Source: Myrica gale
Lineage: Eukaryota > Streptophyta > Magnoliopsida > Fagales > Myricaceae
DNA length: 64,000 nucleotides
Reading direction: 5' to 3'
Assembly: GCA_963930655.1 (NCBI GenBank)
Contig: OZ005617.1
Coordinates: forward strand, 10,914,501-10,978,500
Shown: piece by piece, positions 12,955 to 23,347 of the stretch
Layout: every line of letters starts with the position of its first letter
Position numbering within the stretch: the first letter of the stretch is position 1
Program-made: the position numbers and the translations under genes
Notes under the pieces: generated by a model
What the model was told of the DNA's origin: nothing
Database searches by the model: none
What the model saw: only the letters and a program-made list of their open reading frames with translations

Positions 12955-13079
12955 TCGACGTACCTGGATGTGATTAGATCCTCAACGGAATGAGATTACG
13001 TCAAGATTTAAGAAGAAAAAAGTGATGTTTGAGAGATTTTTGGTTAGAAATGGTTTGAGATATGTGAAAATGCCGAACT

Positions 13080-13560
13080 GTTTGAGGTTTTAGAATCCAT
13101 CGATGGCGTCCAGACGTGCCGTAGGCCGTCCAGACAAATGTTTGCACACGTGGCCCAATCAACGTATTTCGCATTAAATGCCAAAATTTAAACCGTTTAA
13201 AATTATTCGACATAACAAAAGCATACAGACGAGTATTCATGTGGTGCGAACGATGTTCCCTTGGCTTCGCACGACGTTGAAGCACACATTTTGATGAATA
13301 AATGTCAAATACAGTCCAGACGGTATACAATGGTTCGGACGGTAACAATTATTTTCATCCGTTGTATAATGTAAACACATGTAAGTCATGCGTCGGTTGC
13401 AGGAACGTCCGGACGGTGGTCTCAACCAATCCAATAGTGTCGTTTCATCCTACCAGTCTGAACGCAGTTCCTTTATGTTCGAATGCCTACCTCATTAAAC
13501 ATGTATATTTTGAGCATCTGCGATAAAGGCGTCCAGACGCTACTGGACATCGTCCAAACC
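13080..13560. repeat. Palindromic motif array in CACTA-1
   Basis: Repeated CGTCCAGACG / GTCCGGACGG words at about 13110, 13130, 13315, 13335, 13405 and 13530. Same word family as the arrays at 8680, 10860 and 14370. Confidence 0.6.
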
Positions 13561-14062
13561 ACTAGAAGGTTTATTTAATATTACTTATGTTGTTAAATTC
13601 ACTAAATTTAATTTACTTCACTCAACGTAATTAATTTAAATGATTTAATTTACATAATTAATTTACTTCACTCAATTTTAGACAATGTAATTTGGCCCAA
13701 ATATATATAGTTGAGCATACTTTTATATTAAACATCTGTTATAACTAATCACCCATTTAATTGTAATTGCAAGCTAATTACACTAACCGTTACAATCTAA
13801 TTATACTAATTGTTCCGTTAACATAGCACTCGTACTAATCACTCATTTAATTGTATAAATTATCCATTTAAATTGTAATAAATTTAATCTAGTGAAAAAC
13901 ATAATTAAAATAAAATATAAAACATAATCCAAATACCAAACGAAAAATACAATCATAATGTCTAGTACAAGCCGGAGACGGTCCTTTTAACGATAAAAAA
14001 AATATAGTGATAAAGCATAAACAGGAGACTAATCCAAATAACGAGGGTGTCACGAACATGCA

Positions 14063-14326
14063 CTAAATGCAGCGGTATCGGAACGGTATGGACAGACTGG
14101 ACAACTGTGACAATTGTTCTCTCACAGAGAATAGTTCCATTAGCATAATATTGAGCTCCTCCGTCAAACCCATATCTGTAAGAGCAAATTTGTTCTCTAG
14201 TCGGTCAAGCAGCATTGGAACTCCATGAACAAGGAATGTGTCGGCTCCACTATCGCTTGAATACTCTCCCTCAACTCCACTAAAAAGTGTCCGCCTAAGC
14301 GGGTCGTTCTGTCTGTCCCCCGACAA
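14063..14326 (-). pseudogene. Unrecognised 87-aa open segment in CACTA-1
   Basis: It begins MSGDRQNDPLRR, contains an acidic stretch (EYSSDSGAD) and a Leu-rich second half. It could be a first exon of the transposon protein gene downstream on the same strand. No domain is recognised. Confidence 0.3.
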
Positions 14327-14369
14327 TGCTGATACTTCTCCTGGAGCGTTCCATGGTCAACTTAGCAAA

Positions 14370-15290
14370 AATTGTCCGAACATAAACACAAACCATTAGC
14401 ACGAACTAAGAAAACAGTCTGGACGGCTCAAAATAATATCGTCCGGATGAACCAAAAAACAGTTCGGACGGCTCCAAATAACCGCCTGAATGGTGTTTCG
14501 ATGAACACAAACTAAACAGCATAATTTGATGAACGTAAACAACACAACAAACTAAAGAGAAGACGGTATTGAATTGAAATACATGAAATTGAGAAACAAA
14601 CTCACGAAGAAGGTTTTACCTGAAGTTGTTTGAGAGATCTCGAATGGGTAGTGAAAACGTTTGGGAGAAAAGTTTGGGAGAAGAGAGTGAGTTTGTGATT
14701 TTGACAAAGTCTAGCCGATTTAATTTGTTTAGGAATCGTCCGAACGGTATTTTAGGCATTCAGACGCAACTCAACGGTTAGATTCACATGTGGCCCAATC
14801 AAATTCAACGTCATTAAATATGCACGATTCAAAAAAATTCTAGAACTCCAGCCGTTCGGACGTTATGTTGTGATCTGGACGATGTCAACATCAAGTGTTA
14901 GAGGTTTCTCAACGTGGAACCACACGATTCGCGGAAGAAGCTTTCGCACTTGTTCGGACTTGTTTCATGCGTCCAGACGTATTTAATTTTCTACCAATGG
15001 AACGCTAATCATTGCGTCTGGTCGTGGTTGATTGTTCTTGACGATTGTTAATTTCTCATAATGTGCTGAAGATTATTATTCGTTAGGTAAGGTCCGTTCG
15101 GACTATGTGCAAAGAACGTCCGGACGGTATTGTAAAAATTGTGACAATTCTCCTCATCACTAAGTTACAACGATATGGAACTTGTCGAATGGTGTACGTT
15201 TTCTGTACGGACGTGACGAGGTGAATGTTGTCACACCAGAAAGTCGTCCTGACTATTTTAGTACTTGTCTGGGAGGTTTTGGCATTCCTG
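14370..15290. repeat. CACTA-1 right subterminal motif array
   Basis: About ten copies of the CCGTCCGGACGG-type palindrome (14400, 14435, 14462, 14740, 14860, 14970, 15095, 15115 and others), followed by GTGAC/GTCAC-rich DNA leading to the right TIR. Confidence 0.65.
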
Positions 15291-15941
15291 AATGATTTTG
15301 GGTGACGAAGTTAATGTTTTGTCATGAAAAGGCCACTTTATGTGACAAAATTTGATTTGACACTCAAAATTTTGTCACCTAAAGCTAAGTTTCTTGTAGT
15401 GTAGGTGTACTTGCTCTTGAAATTAAAATTTTATACAATATGTGATTAAGTGAATAATTTCCATGTGAATGACATTAGTGCATGAGATACATGTGAGTAG
15501 TATTAGTGCATGATATACATGTGATTAGTGAATGAAAAATATTAGATTAGTGAGTGATAGCAAGCATGGCTTATATGAATGAAAAAACATGAAAACATAT
15601 GCATTGGATGAGACATGTGCATCATTTCACGGATACAAAGTGGAAAAGTGAGAAAGCAATGATATGGGTGACGGTACCGATCATCGGGGGATTGTAACCA
15701 TCACTAAGGGGTAGTGGATGGCCCTCTGGTGCAACGGATAGCACAAGACTATCCTTGAGGAAGGGGAGCGAGATGCACAACCCTCTCACTTAGGGGTGAA
15801 ACAGTGGACCCCAAAGGACAAGAAAGACTATACGACTCATGCATTTCATGCATTCATCATTTTGCATTTCATTATGTGGTAATGACTGATCACCTGAAAT
15901 AGTAGGTATTGTTTATCTTATTGCCCCCCTTCCTACCTTAC

Positions 15942-15958
15942 TGAGTCATTAAGACTCA
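15942..15958 (+). promoter_or_regulatory. Conserved TGAGTC-N5-GACTCA motif, LTR C copy
   Basis: A perfect 6-bp inverted repeat with loop ATTAA, preceded by CTTAC and followed by a T-rich acceptor-like tract ending near TGTTTAG. Confidence 0.7.
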
Positions 15959-16003
15959 TCCCGATTTCCTGTCCATATTGTATGTTTAGTATTAAGACAG
16001 ACA

Positions 16004-16297
16004 ATGGCGTTGTTGGAGTCATATATTTCCCATGAGCTCCTTACCCATATCCTGATCATCCATGTTCAAGTTTTGGTATCAAAGTATCTTGAAGTGCTCG
16101 TGGATCGTCAACCCTACCTGTTCCCCAAGGTCCCACCCCCAAATGTTTACACCGTCCCTCAGTACGTGACAGATCCCCTTGGACAGAACCCCGCAGACCT
16201 TAATTGGGTGGACGTCACCCTAACTGACGATGAAGACATTTTTTTTTGCTTTTATTTAGCTTTTAAGATCTGTACGTGTATAATTTCCGAAAAATAG
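16004..16297 (+). CDS. Small LTR-encoded ORF, LTR C copy
   Basis: This is the only copy that is open from an ATG. The 97-aa frame contains HVQVLVSKYLEVLVDRQPY, a Pro-rich middle (PKVPPPN) and the segment LNWVDVTLTDDEDI. The last part resembles a SUMO-interacting motif: a hydrophobic VDV core followed by acidic residues. About 18 residues follow this tail and may be read-through caused by a change in a T-run (about 16239). It aligns without large gaps to A1 at 16820-17107. Function unknown; the SUMO link is inference from motif shape only. Confidence 0.5.
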   Translation: MALLESYISHELLTHILIIHVQVLVSKYLEVLVDRQPYLFPKVPPPNVYTVPQYVTDPLGQNPADLNWVDVTLTDDEDIFFCFYLAFKICTCIISEK

Positions 16298-16755
16298 GGT
16301 TAAATATTTTGTTAGGCTTAAGGTGAACCACTGGATTCACTAATTTTGTCAATTAGTAGCTTGATTTTCTAAGAATCCTAAGATCCTCCCTAATCCGTAA
16401 CCCCATCGAATAGGTTGACTCTTTTTGTTTCAGTGTTTATTACGTTTTATCTATTGTAAAAATATGCATCCAGTGTTTCTTTGACTTTCATTTTATAAAA
16501 TATTTCAATGTTTTAAGATTTTTAACTTGACTTCCATTTTCACCTTTTATATTTCTAAGGATGTTTATAAGTCTTCCGCTATATTTTTTAGTAGTATTTG
16601 TTTTACAATTTTCAAAGAAATTCTACAATCTCGAGAACTTAGAATAAGAACGTGTCATAATCTCGTCATTTATAGCATCTCAATTACTATTAAGAGAGCT
16701 TAGAGACTAATATAGGCATTGGGCATGACAGAGCATGCCCCCTCCCCAACCTTAC

Positions 16756-16772
16756 TAAGTCAGTAGGACTCA
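16756..16772 (+). promoter_or_regulatory. Conserved TGAGTC-N5-GACTCA motif, LTR A1 copy
   Basis: TAAGTC-AGTAG-GACTCA, one mismatch from the perfect inverted repeat, 43 bp before the acceptor TTGAGCAG at 16815. Confidence 0.7.
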
Positions 16773-16819
16773 CCCCTTTTATTTCTATATGTGCTTGCCT
16801 TTCTATTTTGAGCAGGAAG

Positions 16820-17107
16820 ATGTTTTACCATGAGACTGATAAGTTCTTAGATTCGGGACAGTATGTGGTTGTCCTGAAGGTCCGAGTCTAGATCCTTGAG
16901 GACTTCCAAGTCCTGGTGGAGCACGAGCCCCAGTAGTTCCTGAAGGATTTCCCAGTCTTCGACTCCGACTATCTCGGTTGGGTGCGAATCCCACCCGAGC
17001 CGACCATTCCTTTCCCTTTTCCCCCAGCCCCACCAGCAGAGGATCCACCGAGTATAGCGGTCGACGGCATCATCGACCTCACCTCGGATACTGAGGATGA
17101 GGAGTAG
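16820..17107 (+). pseudogene. Small LTR-encoded ORF, LTR A1 copy (two in-frame TAG)
   Basis: The frame starts with an ATG four bases after a good acceptor (TTGAGCAG, ends 16815). It runs 96 codons to TAG at 17105. Two in-frame TAG codons (16889 and 16934) fall where paralogues suggest Trp: at the second, A2 has HWFF where A1 has Q-stop-FL. The protein has a QVLVEHE core, a Pro-rich stretch (about residues 65-80) and a C-terminal IIDLTSDTEDEE. That tail matches the hydrophobic-core-plus-acid layout of SUMO-interacting motifs. Function unknown. Confidence 0.5.
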
Positions 17108-17430
17108 AGGTTAGGGTTTGTTTTGATAGCCCTATAGTTAGTTCTTTTGCTTTCATTTGGTGATAATGTTTCAACTGCTTTTCAATCCCTGAAACACGGT
17201 TCCATAGGCTAGGTGAGCTATAAAAAACTCACATTTTTGTAGGTTTTCCTATACTTTTGTAGTCCTCTCAAAGCACCCTTTTTGTATTAAATCGTGTTCT
17301 TTATAAGGAAAAATGTGTATTTCTTTATGTCGTTTTATTTCTACAAGTTTATTAGTTTCCTTTAATCATTTTCAATATTAATCAGCTTTCAACTTAAGTC
17401 ATTACTAAGATTTTCCTAAATATAGTGCGA

Positions 17431-20384
17431 TGTAATTCCTAGGATTAAGGCAATCCAAGAGGAGGTGAATTGGGTTTCCAAACGTTTTTTTTATTTTAAC
17501 CCCCAAAATCGTGTTTGCAAAGTAAATGATAATTTAGCACAAGTATTTAAACAAGTATTAAAGCGATAAGTAAATAACTACTTTTTAAAATGTAAAGAGT
17601 AGGGTTAGAGAAGCAAACACGAGATTTTTAGGTGATTCGGCAAACCCGTTTACATCCACCCCTCAAGCTCCTTTACCGAGCCTTGAAGTTTTCTCACTAT
17701 CTTCCAAATAGTGTACACTCTAGCTTCTGGGTGCTAAAGAACCTTACAAGTGCTTTCTCGGGCTCAACACTCACAACCCAAGTGATTTTTCGGGCACACC
17801 ACTCACAACCTAACCAAGCTTGAGACATACCATCTCTAAGCTTATTCTTTAGTGAACAACCTCACTAAAGGAAACACTTCTCTAAATAGGAAGATAAAAT
17901 AAATGAAGGCTTGTAGCCTAAGCCACTTTTTTCAAATACACATCTTTGACTACCAAGAATCAAATCCAAAGATTTCTTTCCTTGAGAAAACTATTTTGTT
18001 GTTCAAAGCAACTTTCTCCTTTTCAAATTATAATGCTTTTTGTTGGAGTAAATCGTTTTCAAGCTTTAGAGAATTTCCCACGTTTTCTAATAAATCAATT
18101 TCTTTTGACATCAAAATGAGTTTCTTTTTCAAAGATGTATATTTTGAACCAAGTTTTTTAAATTGACGAAGAAGTTCATCAAAGGCATTTTGAAGTTCAA
18201 TATAAGAAAGTTGTTCATCATCTGAAGAGTATATCTCATCATCATCCTCAAATGCCATAAGACACATGTTAGCGAATTCTCCATATTCTTCTTCTTCGGA
18301 GGAGCTTTCATCGTTAACATTTCAAGACGTCTTCTTGTATTTGAGGCTTTTATTCTCTCTCTCTTTCTCTTAAGGAATTTCTTGAAATTCTTAGTCATTA
18401 AAACTATGTCTTCCTCATCCTCATCTTCATCTTCGATTATGGAAGATTTGAGATCGGTCTTCATCTTCTTCTTGCTCACATCTTCATTTTCAAGCATTTG
18501 GATCTCATGTGTCATGAGTGATCCAAGAAGCTCTTCTAGGGGTAGCTTAGTGTGATCTTTAGCCTCTTGAATCGCGTCACCTTTGCTTCCTATGACTTTG
18601 GTAGTGACCAAAGGATTTTTCTCACCAAATACAAGTTAGTAGAAGATTTACCAAGTGCATTCAAACAATTTATAATGTTGGTAAATCTAGTATACATGTC
18701 ACTAATAGATTCATTTAGTTTCATCTTAAATAATTAATAACTATGAACAAGCATATTGATTTTTTACTCTTTGACTTGACTTGTTCCTTCATGAGTAGTT
18801 TTTAGAGCATTTCATATATCTCTAGTATTTGAACAAGATGAAATTCTATTAAACTCTCATCTATCTAAAGCAAAATATAATATGTTCATGGTTCTTGCAT
18901 CTAAAAAGATTTTCATTTTGTCATTTGCATCATATTCTCCAACTTTGTTTGTAGGCACATGAGGACCATTCAAAATGTATAACCACAAATTATAATCAAT
19001 AAATTGAAAATAAATTAACATCCTGACTTTCCAATATGCATAATCATTTCCATCAAAAAATGAAGGTCTAAGTGTGGAAAGCCCTTCAACATGAGTGTTG
19101 AAGCTTGAGGTTGTCATTCTAACTCAAGATTGTTAAATCTTTGAAAAGTGAACGCCAAGCTCCGATACCAATTGTAATTCTTGGGATTAAGGCAATTCAT
19201 GAGCGGGGTGAATTGGGTTTCCAAAGTTTTCGATTTTCACCCCCAAAATCGTGTTTGCAAAGTAAAGGATAATTTAGCATAAGTATTTAAACAAGTATTG
19301 AAGCGAAAAGTAAATAAGTGATTTTTTAAATGTAAAGAGTAGGGTTAGAGAAGCAAACACGAAATTTTTAGGTGGTTCGGCGAACCCGCCTATATCCACC
19401 CCTCTTGCTTCCGGCTGCTAAAGAACGTTACAACTGTTTTCTCGGGCTCAACACTCGCAGCCCAAGTGATATTTCAGGCACACCACTCACAACCTAACCA
19501 ATCTTGAGATATACCCTCTCTAAACTTCTTCTTTAGTGAACAACTTCGCTAAAGGAAAAACTTCTCTGAATAGAAAGATAAAAGAAATGAACCCTCTAGT
19601 AAATAAGAAAATGGAAAGCTCTGTCTTTTTGCTTCACACAATGACAAGGATAAGAAAGTGTAATTTGTGTGAATGATATGAGAAATATGAAATAAGAAGG
19701 TTTAAGATCCTTCTCAAGCTATATAAATGATATGTGGTTGTTCTCCTCTATTTTGAGACATTAGGAAGATCTTTATATAGGCCACATTAGAAAACTAGCA
19801 GTTGGGGGTCGATTTGATAATATTATCGTCGTACCGGTCGATCGCTTCAAGTAGTCGTTGCCCACAGTCATAAAATTTCAATGTTGTCAAATTTTTATCC
19901 TACACGCCCCGTCATCTGCTTCATGTAAAGGATGATCCACTTAATATAGCGGTTGACCGCTTGATAGACCGCTTCATGTAGAGGATGATCCGCTATAATT
20001 AAAAAGCCTGTTTTTGACATTTTTGAAATGTCAATTTCAAAAACCAACTTCCCAAAAGTATAACCAAGGCTTGGGAGTTTCTATAGGTATGCTTTGAAAA
20101 CACTTAAGGCGCATTTTGGTTGTCAAACTTGTGATAAGAAGATTATGCACAGTTTGAAAGATACGCAAGTGTGTGATTCAAATCCTTGTCAAAAGTGAAA
20201 CTAAAAGTTACAAGATTATACCTATGGTCTTGAATCTTCACTTTTGAGCTCCTTGCATCTTCTAGATCTTCAATCTTCTAGTATTTGGCTCTTAGATAAA
20301 AATTTATTTGTCTTTGAAGATGTCCATTTTGTAAACATAATCAATTTATTGAAATCATCAAAATATTGATTGTGAACAAAAACC
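17431..20384 (-). mobile_element. Ty1/copia element, internally deleted, minus strand
   Basis: The right-hand LTR (about 19173-20384) and part of the left-hand LTR (17431-about 17905) share their TGTAATTC edges. A reversed primer-binding site (TCCGATACCA, 19161-19170) adjoins the right LTR. Only gag survives (about 17906-19117). pol and the first about 700 bp of the left (3') LTR are missing in one deletion. No clean TSD was found (left flank TGCGA, right flank AAACG). Confidence 0.75.
17950..19117 (-). pseudogene. Copia gag remnant
   Basis: The N-terminal piece (18857-19117) has the typical copia capsid start, RPSFFDGNDYAYWKVRM. A middle piece (18129-18611) and the acidic spacer (18028-18267: IYSSDDEQLSYIELQNAFDE) follow in different frames. 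In an intact element Gag forms the virus-like particle in the cytoplasm. Several frameshifts and the lack of pol make this copy inactive. Confidence 0.75.
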
Positions 20385-20630
20385 AAAACGATTATCCTGA
20401 CTTAATATTTTGTATGATTTCACGTTTTTCGTCCAAATTTCTCAATCGATTTACGACTTATAAATTTTTTAACGACCTCTTATTTAAGAAATAACTGTTT
20501 TAAAACAAGTCTTCCGCTAAGTTAATTCAAGGGTATTGATCGATCATAAGAGTTATCGTACGGTAATCCCCGTATTGTGTGCATGTGATTCTTATACAGG
20601 GTAAGTACTAGCACGGGGCGTGACAGTGGG

Positions 20631-20687
20631 GCACAATACTAGGTCATGCAAGAAGAAGACGAATGAGACACCCACTGACTACCACAA
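20631..20687 (+). pseudogene. MULE transposase remnant, piece 2 (second half of zinc knuckle)
   Basis: This continues the frame of 325-835. After the TSD copy it gives HNTRSCKKKTNETPTDYHN. Joined to the left piece the knuckle spacing is C-x2-C-x4-H-x4-C, exactly CCHC. It ends at the A2 TSD (20683-20687). Confidence 0.75.
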
Positions 20688-21372
20688 TGTAATACCCCGA
20701 ACCTTTTGAGCTACTTTTTGTGACTCTCGTGTTAAGGCTTTCATTTTCATATCTTTAGTAATTGCGTTTTTTTCCTTAATATTTGCTTACCTTGTGCGTT
20801 GTTTAGTATTTATCATATGATTAATTTTACTCAATTTTAATTCCTCTAATAGTTTAAGTAATTATACTCTTTGGTATTTGTTTAATTTCTTCAGGTTCTA
20901 AACTTGTAACCTTAGTATTTTGATCTACCTTATTAATTTATATTGTGTATGTACTTTCTTTCTCTAATTCTTAAACCCTTGAATTATTTCAATTAAATCC
21001 ATGTGTTTAAATTGTCTAATGGATTTGATTTTATTTCCTCTAATAATTTAGAGCAACTTGGTTAAATTTTTAGCATATGGCCAAATTACACTTTGGTCTA
21101 AATATTGTATTTTAACCTTGATTTTAATAAATTATTTTTCCTATATTAATGTGATTTTATTTGCCTAATTTACTCTTATTATTTCAGGTATTTGATTTTA
21201 TTAGATCTTAATTATTTTGTAATGCGATTAAGTTGGTTAATGTCTATTTAAATTCTTTAAAATTGTAATTGGGCGAGTTGGGCACCGGGAGGCCTGAGAG
21301 CTGAACTCCAGGGACGCCCGAGTACTCCAAGCCCGGGAGGGCCGAGCACTGCGCGCCCGAGAAGACACATAG

Positions 21373-21510
21373 ATGTATGCCCGGCTTACCACAGGCCTGT
21401 GCCTGTATGCCCGGGGACAGGTCTGGAAAGCCCTGTATACCCGACTAACCCCTGGAACATGTTTGTATGCCCGGGGTATTGTTTTTTCTTCTTTTTTTTC
21501 GTATGCCCGG
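21373..21510 (+). repeat. Repeated GTATGCCCGGGG word in LTR A2
   Basis: Four to five copies of (T)GTATGCCCGG(GGTA) at about 21373, 21417, 21467 and 21501, in a locally GC-rich patch of U3. They could be transcription-factor sites or remnants of a tandem array. Confidence 0.5.
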
Positions 21511-22387
21511 GGTATTTGGTTTCATTATTTACATTAGGGGCTTTAAGTTTATTAATAGTTTTCCATAATATGTGATATCTTTTCTCTAAATTTCCAAATT
21601 TCTCTAATTTCCCTAATTTCCTTGATTTCTCGTATTTAGCCAATTAACGATTATGATCATGATTTTCTCTATTTTATCGGTTTCTATGTGTTTAACAAAA
21701 TTCTTCCATTCTCTTGTTAATATCTTAGTATTCCTATTGCTTGAATTAAACACGTGATAGTTTTCCTAAGTATATTTCATTAGCTCATATTTAATATTTT
21801 CTAAGTATTAAATTTGATTTCTTGACACATGATTAATTTCGGTTCTAATTGCCCTAATGGATTTCGGTATGCTTAATCTCCTTCCCTTTTCATTCTCTTG
21901 TATTCATCTAAAATTTTAGCTTGTGTCAATCTTGACTATTCTATCACTAATCTAGGTTAATTACTTGACTAAGAACCTATTTCCTTTTTCTAACATATGC
22001 ATTGATTAACTTTGTAACTTAGCTAATTATTTTGCTAACCTAAGTCCACTTTGATGTTATGTTGGTCCGACTCTCTCTCCTCCCTAGGTCAACGACACAC
22101 ACAAGGAAATCTTGGTTTTGTCTTATTCTCTTTGTCTTTTTCCCTTGTCCCATGTTTTTGGCCTTTGTTGCATGAATAGTAAGATGCAAAATTGGACCAA
22201 CCGGCCATGCTTGCTTGCAATCACAATTGATTTGATTTTGAGGTGATTTTAGCTTGTGTAAGTATCCTTAATTATTACCTAGGGAAGGGGGAGTGTGCCA
22301 CTTGGCTCCTCCAGCCCTTATGCCGCCCAAGCCACCCAATCAAGGGGCTTGTGGCCCACCCCTTGACCAAATGATGACAAGGTTGGC

Positions 22388-22395
22388 TATATAAA
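22388..22395 (+). promoter_or_regulatory. TATA box of LTR A2
   Basis: TATATAAA is followed by CACACC, then a GA-rich leader (22440-22560) and a near-consensus 5' splice site at 22573. Confidence 0.6.
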
Positions 22396-22572
22396 CCAAC
22401 CCTTGCCGTGTATTTCTCACACCAACAGACGACCATTAGAGTTTGAGAGAGAGGAGTGAGTGCTGAGAGCATTTGGCAAAGAGGGAAAGGAAGGAGAGAA
22501 AGAAAGAAGAAGAAGGAGAGAAAGAGGAAAAGGAGAAGAGAAGGAAGGTGGAAAAAAAACTTTCACGCCAAG

Positions 22573-22578
22573 GTAAGT
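22573..22578 (+). other. Predicted 5' splice site in LTR A2
   Basis: CCAAG|GTAAGT is the full plant consensus. Equivalent sites are at 2986 (A1), 5594 (B), 59747 (E) and, on the minus strand, 25492 (D). It pairs in position with the acceptor-like tract before the small ORF. Confidence 0.5.
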
Positions 22579-23330
22579 TGGCAAAAGCGTTTCGGCCAAG
22601 GCCTTGAACACCCTCTTGCACTACCTCTCTTTTATTTCCTCATCATCATTTTCACTTATTCTTAGCCCCTAGATCAGTGTCATTGAACCATAGATCTTGT
22701 GTTAATAGGAGAACATCAAGAGCTACCCGAGATCACCAAGGTACGGGTTAGAACTTTATGCTTTGGTAAGGGTTTAGGTTCTTCTGTTTTGTGGGGATGG
22801 ATAACATGTTCTTTTGTGATGATTGATCATGCTTATTGGTGTGCATAGAGCTGTGATTCAATGATGAACATGTTAGGGTTATGTTGGGTTCAAGATTTTG
22901 CAAAAAGAAAGGTTCAAAGGTGCCATGAAGTAAAACCTAATCTAGACCCCTTGCATGTTAAAGCTTGATGAATATTTCTTATAACATGTGTATAAGATTG
23001 CTTGCTGAGTTTGTCACGCCCCGAACGGCATCCCGCAGGGACCGTGACAGCCGCGAGCTATCCCCCGGATGACTCCAGCGTTCTTACTTATTATTTTACT
23101 TGATTACGGCGGAAACGTACAGGATCGCGAGGGGTTCGAGCTAAATCTTACATAATCAGGGTTCTCATTAAGTTCATACAAAACATATATTTAACACATC
23201 AGAACCCAATTAGTGACACTCATGCCACTATCAACAAAATGTGAAACATAATAATCTTGGGCTTCTAGGTCAGGTAGTCCTCCTGACTCTCTTCACCTGA
23301 TACATCTGGAATGACACAATTTTAAAAACG

Positions 23331-23347
23331 TGAGTCAAAAAGACTCA
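23331..23347 (-). promoter_or_regulatory. Conserved TGAGTC-N5-GACTCA motif, LTR D copy
   Basis: A perfect inverted repeat with a 5-base loop, on the minus strand, 24 bp before a TTCCAG acceptor. Confidence 0.7.

Larger units (their letters stand above)
8553..15401 (-). mobile_element. CACTA-1 (En/Spm superfamily), non-autonomous
   Basis: Terminal inverted repeats CACTACAAAAAAA at the left and TTCTTGTAGTG at the right. The subterminal zones carry repeated GTCACC/GGTGAC words. Flanking 3-bp sequences are TTG and TAG, so the TSD is imperfect. Coding remnants lie on the minus strand: a Ptta-like gene (9360-10760) and a putative plant transposon protein (11880-12954). I see no TNP2-type transposase, so it would depend on another element. 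Arrays of a CCGTCCGGACGG-like palindrome occur at both ends and between coding blocks. Confidence 0.85.
15402..16730 (+). mobile_element. LTR C, 5'-truncated, 3' part only
   Basis: It carries the same landmarks as the A LTRs: a G/C-rich block (15660-15830), TGAGTC-N5-GACTCA (15942-15958), a small ORF (16004 on) and an LTR-like end GGGCATGACA at 16730. The A1 sequence resumes at 16731. No TG start or 5' part is visible; it abuts the right end of CACTA-1 directly. Confidence 0.65.
836..20625 (+). mobile_element. Solo LTR A1 (Ty3/gypsy-type, very long LTR), heavily nested
   Basis: The element starts TGTGATACCCC and ends GGGGCGTGACA. It is flanked by ATGGG (831-835) and GTGGG (20626-20630), a TSD with one mismatch. 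Both ends align with LTR A2. No internal retroviral genes lie between LTR and target, so it is a solo LTR. After removing nested insertions (foldback, LTR B, CACTA-1, LTR C, copia), about 4 kb of LTR remains. Recognisable landmarks are a TATA box (2830), a GA-rich leader, a 5' splice site (2986), an 'AGGAACCCCC' G/C-rich block near 8137-8350, the TGAGTC/GACTCA motif (16756), and a small ORF (16820-17107). Removing it restores a continuous MULE zinc knuckle. Confidence 0.85.

Noticed and set aside
17431-20384. A clean TSD for the first copia element
   Set aside because: Flanks TGCGA and AAACG do not match; I did not force a boundary.
22417-22665. Short open frames over the GA-rich stretch of LTR A2
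   Set aside because: Low-complexity Ser/Phe or Lys/Arg/Glu products from a purine-rich leader; not conserved in A1.
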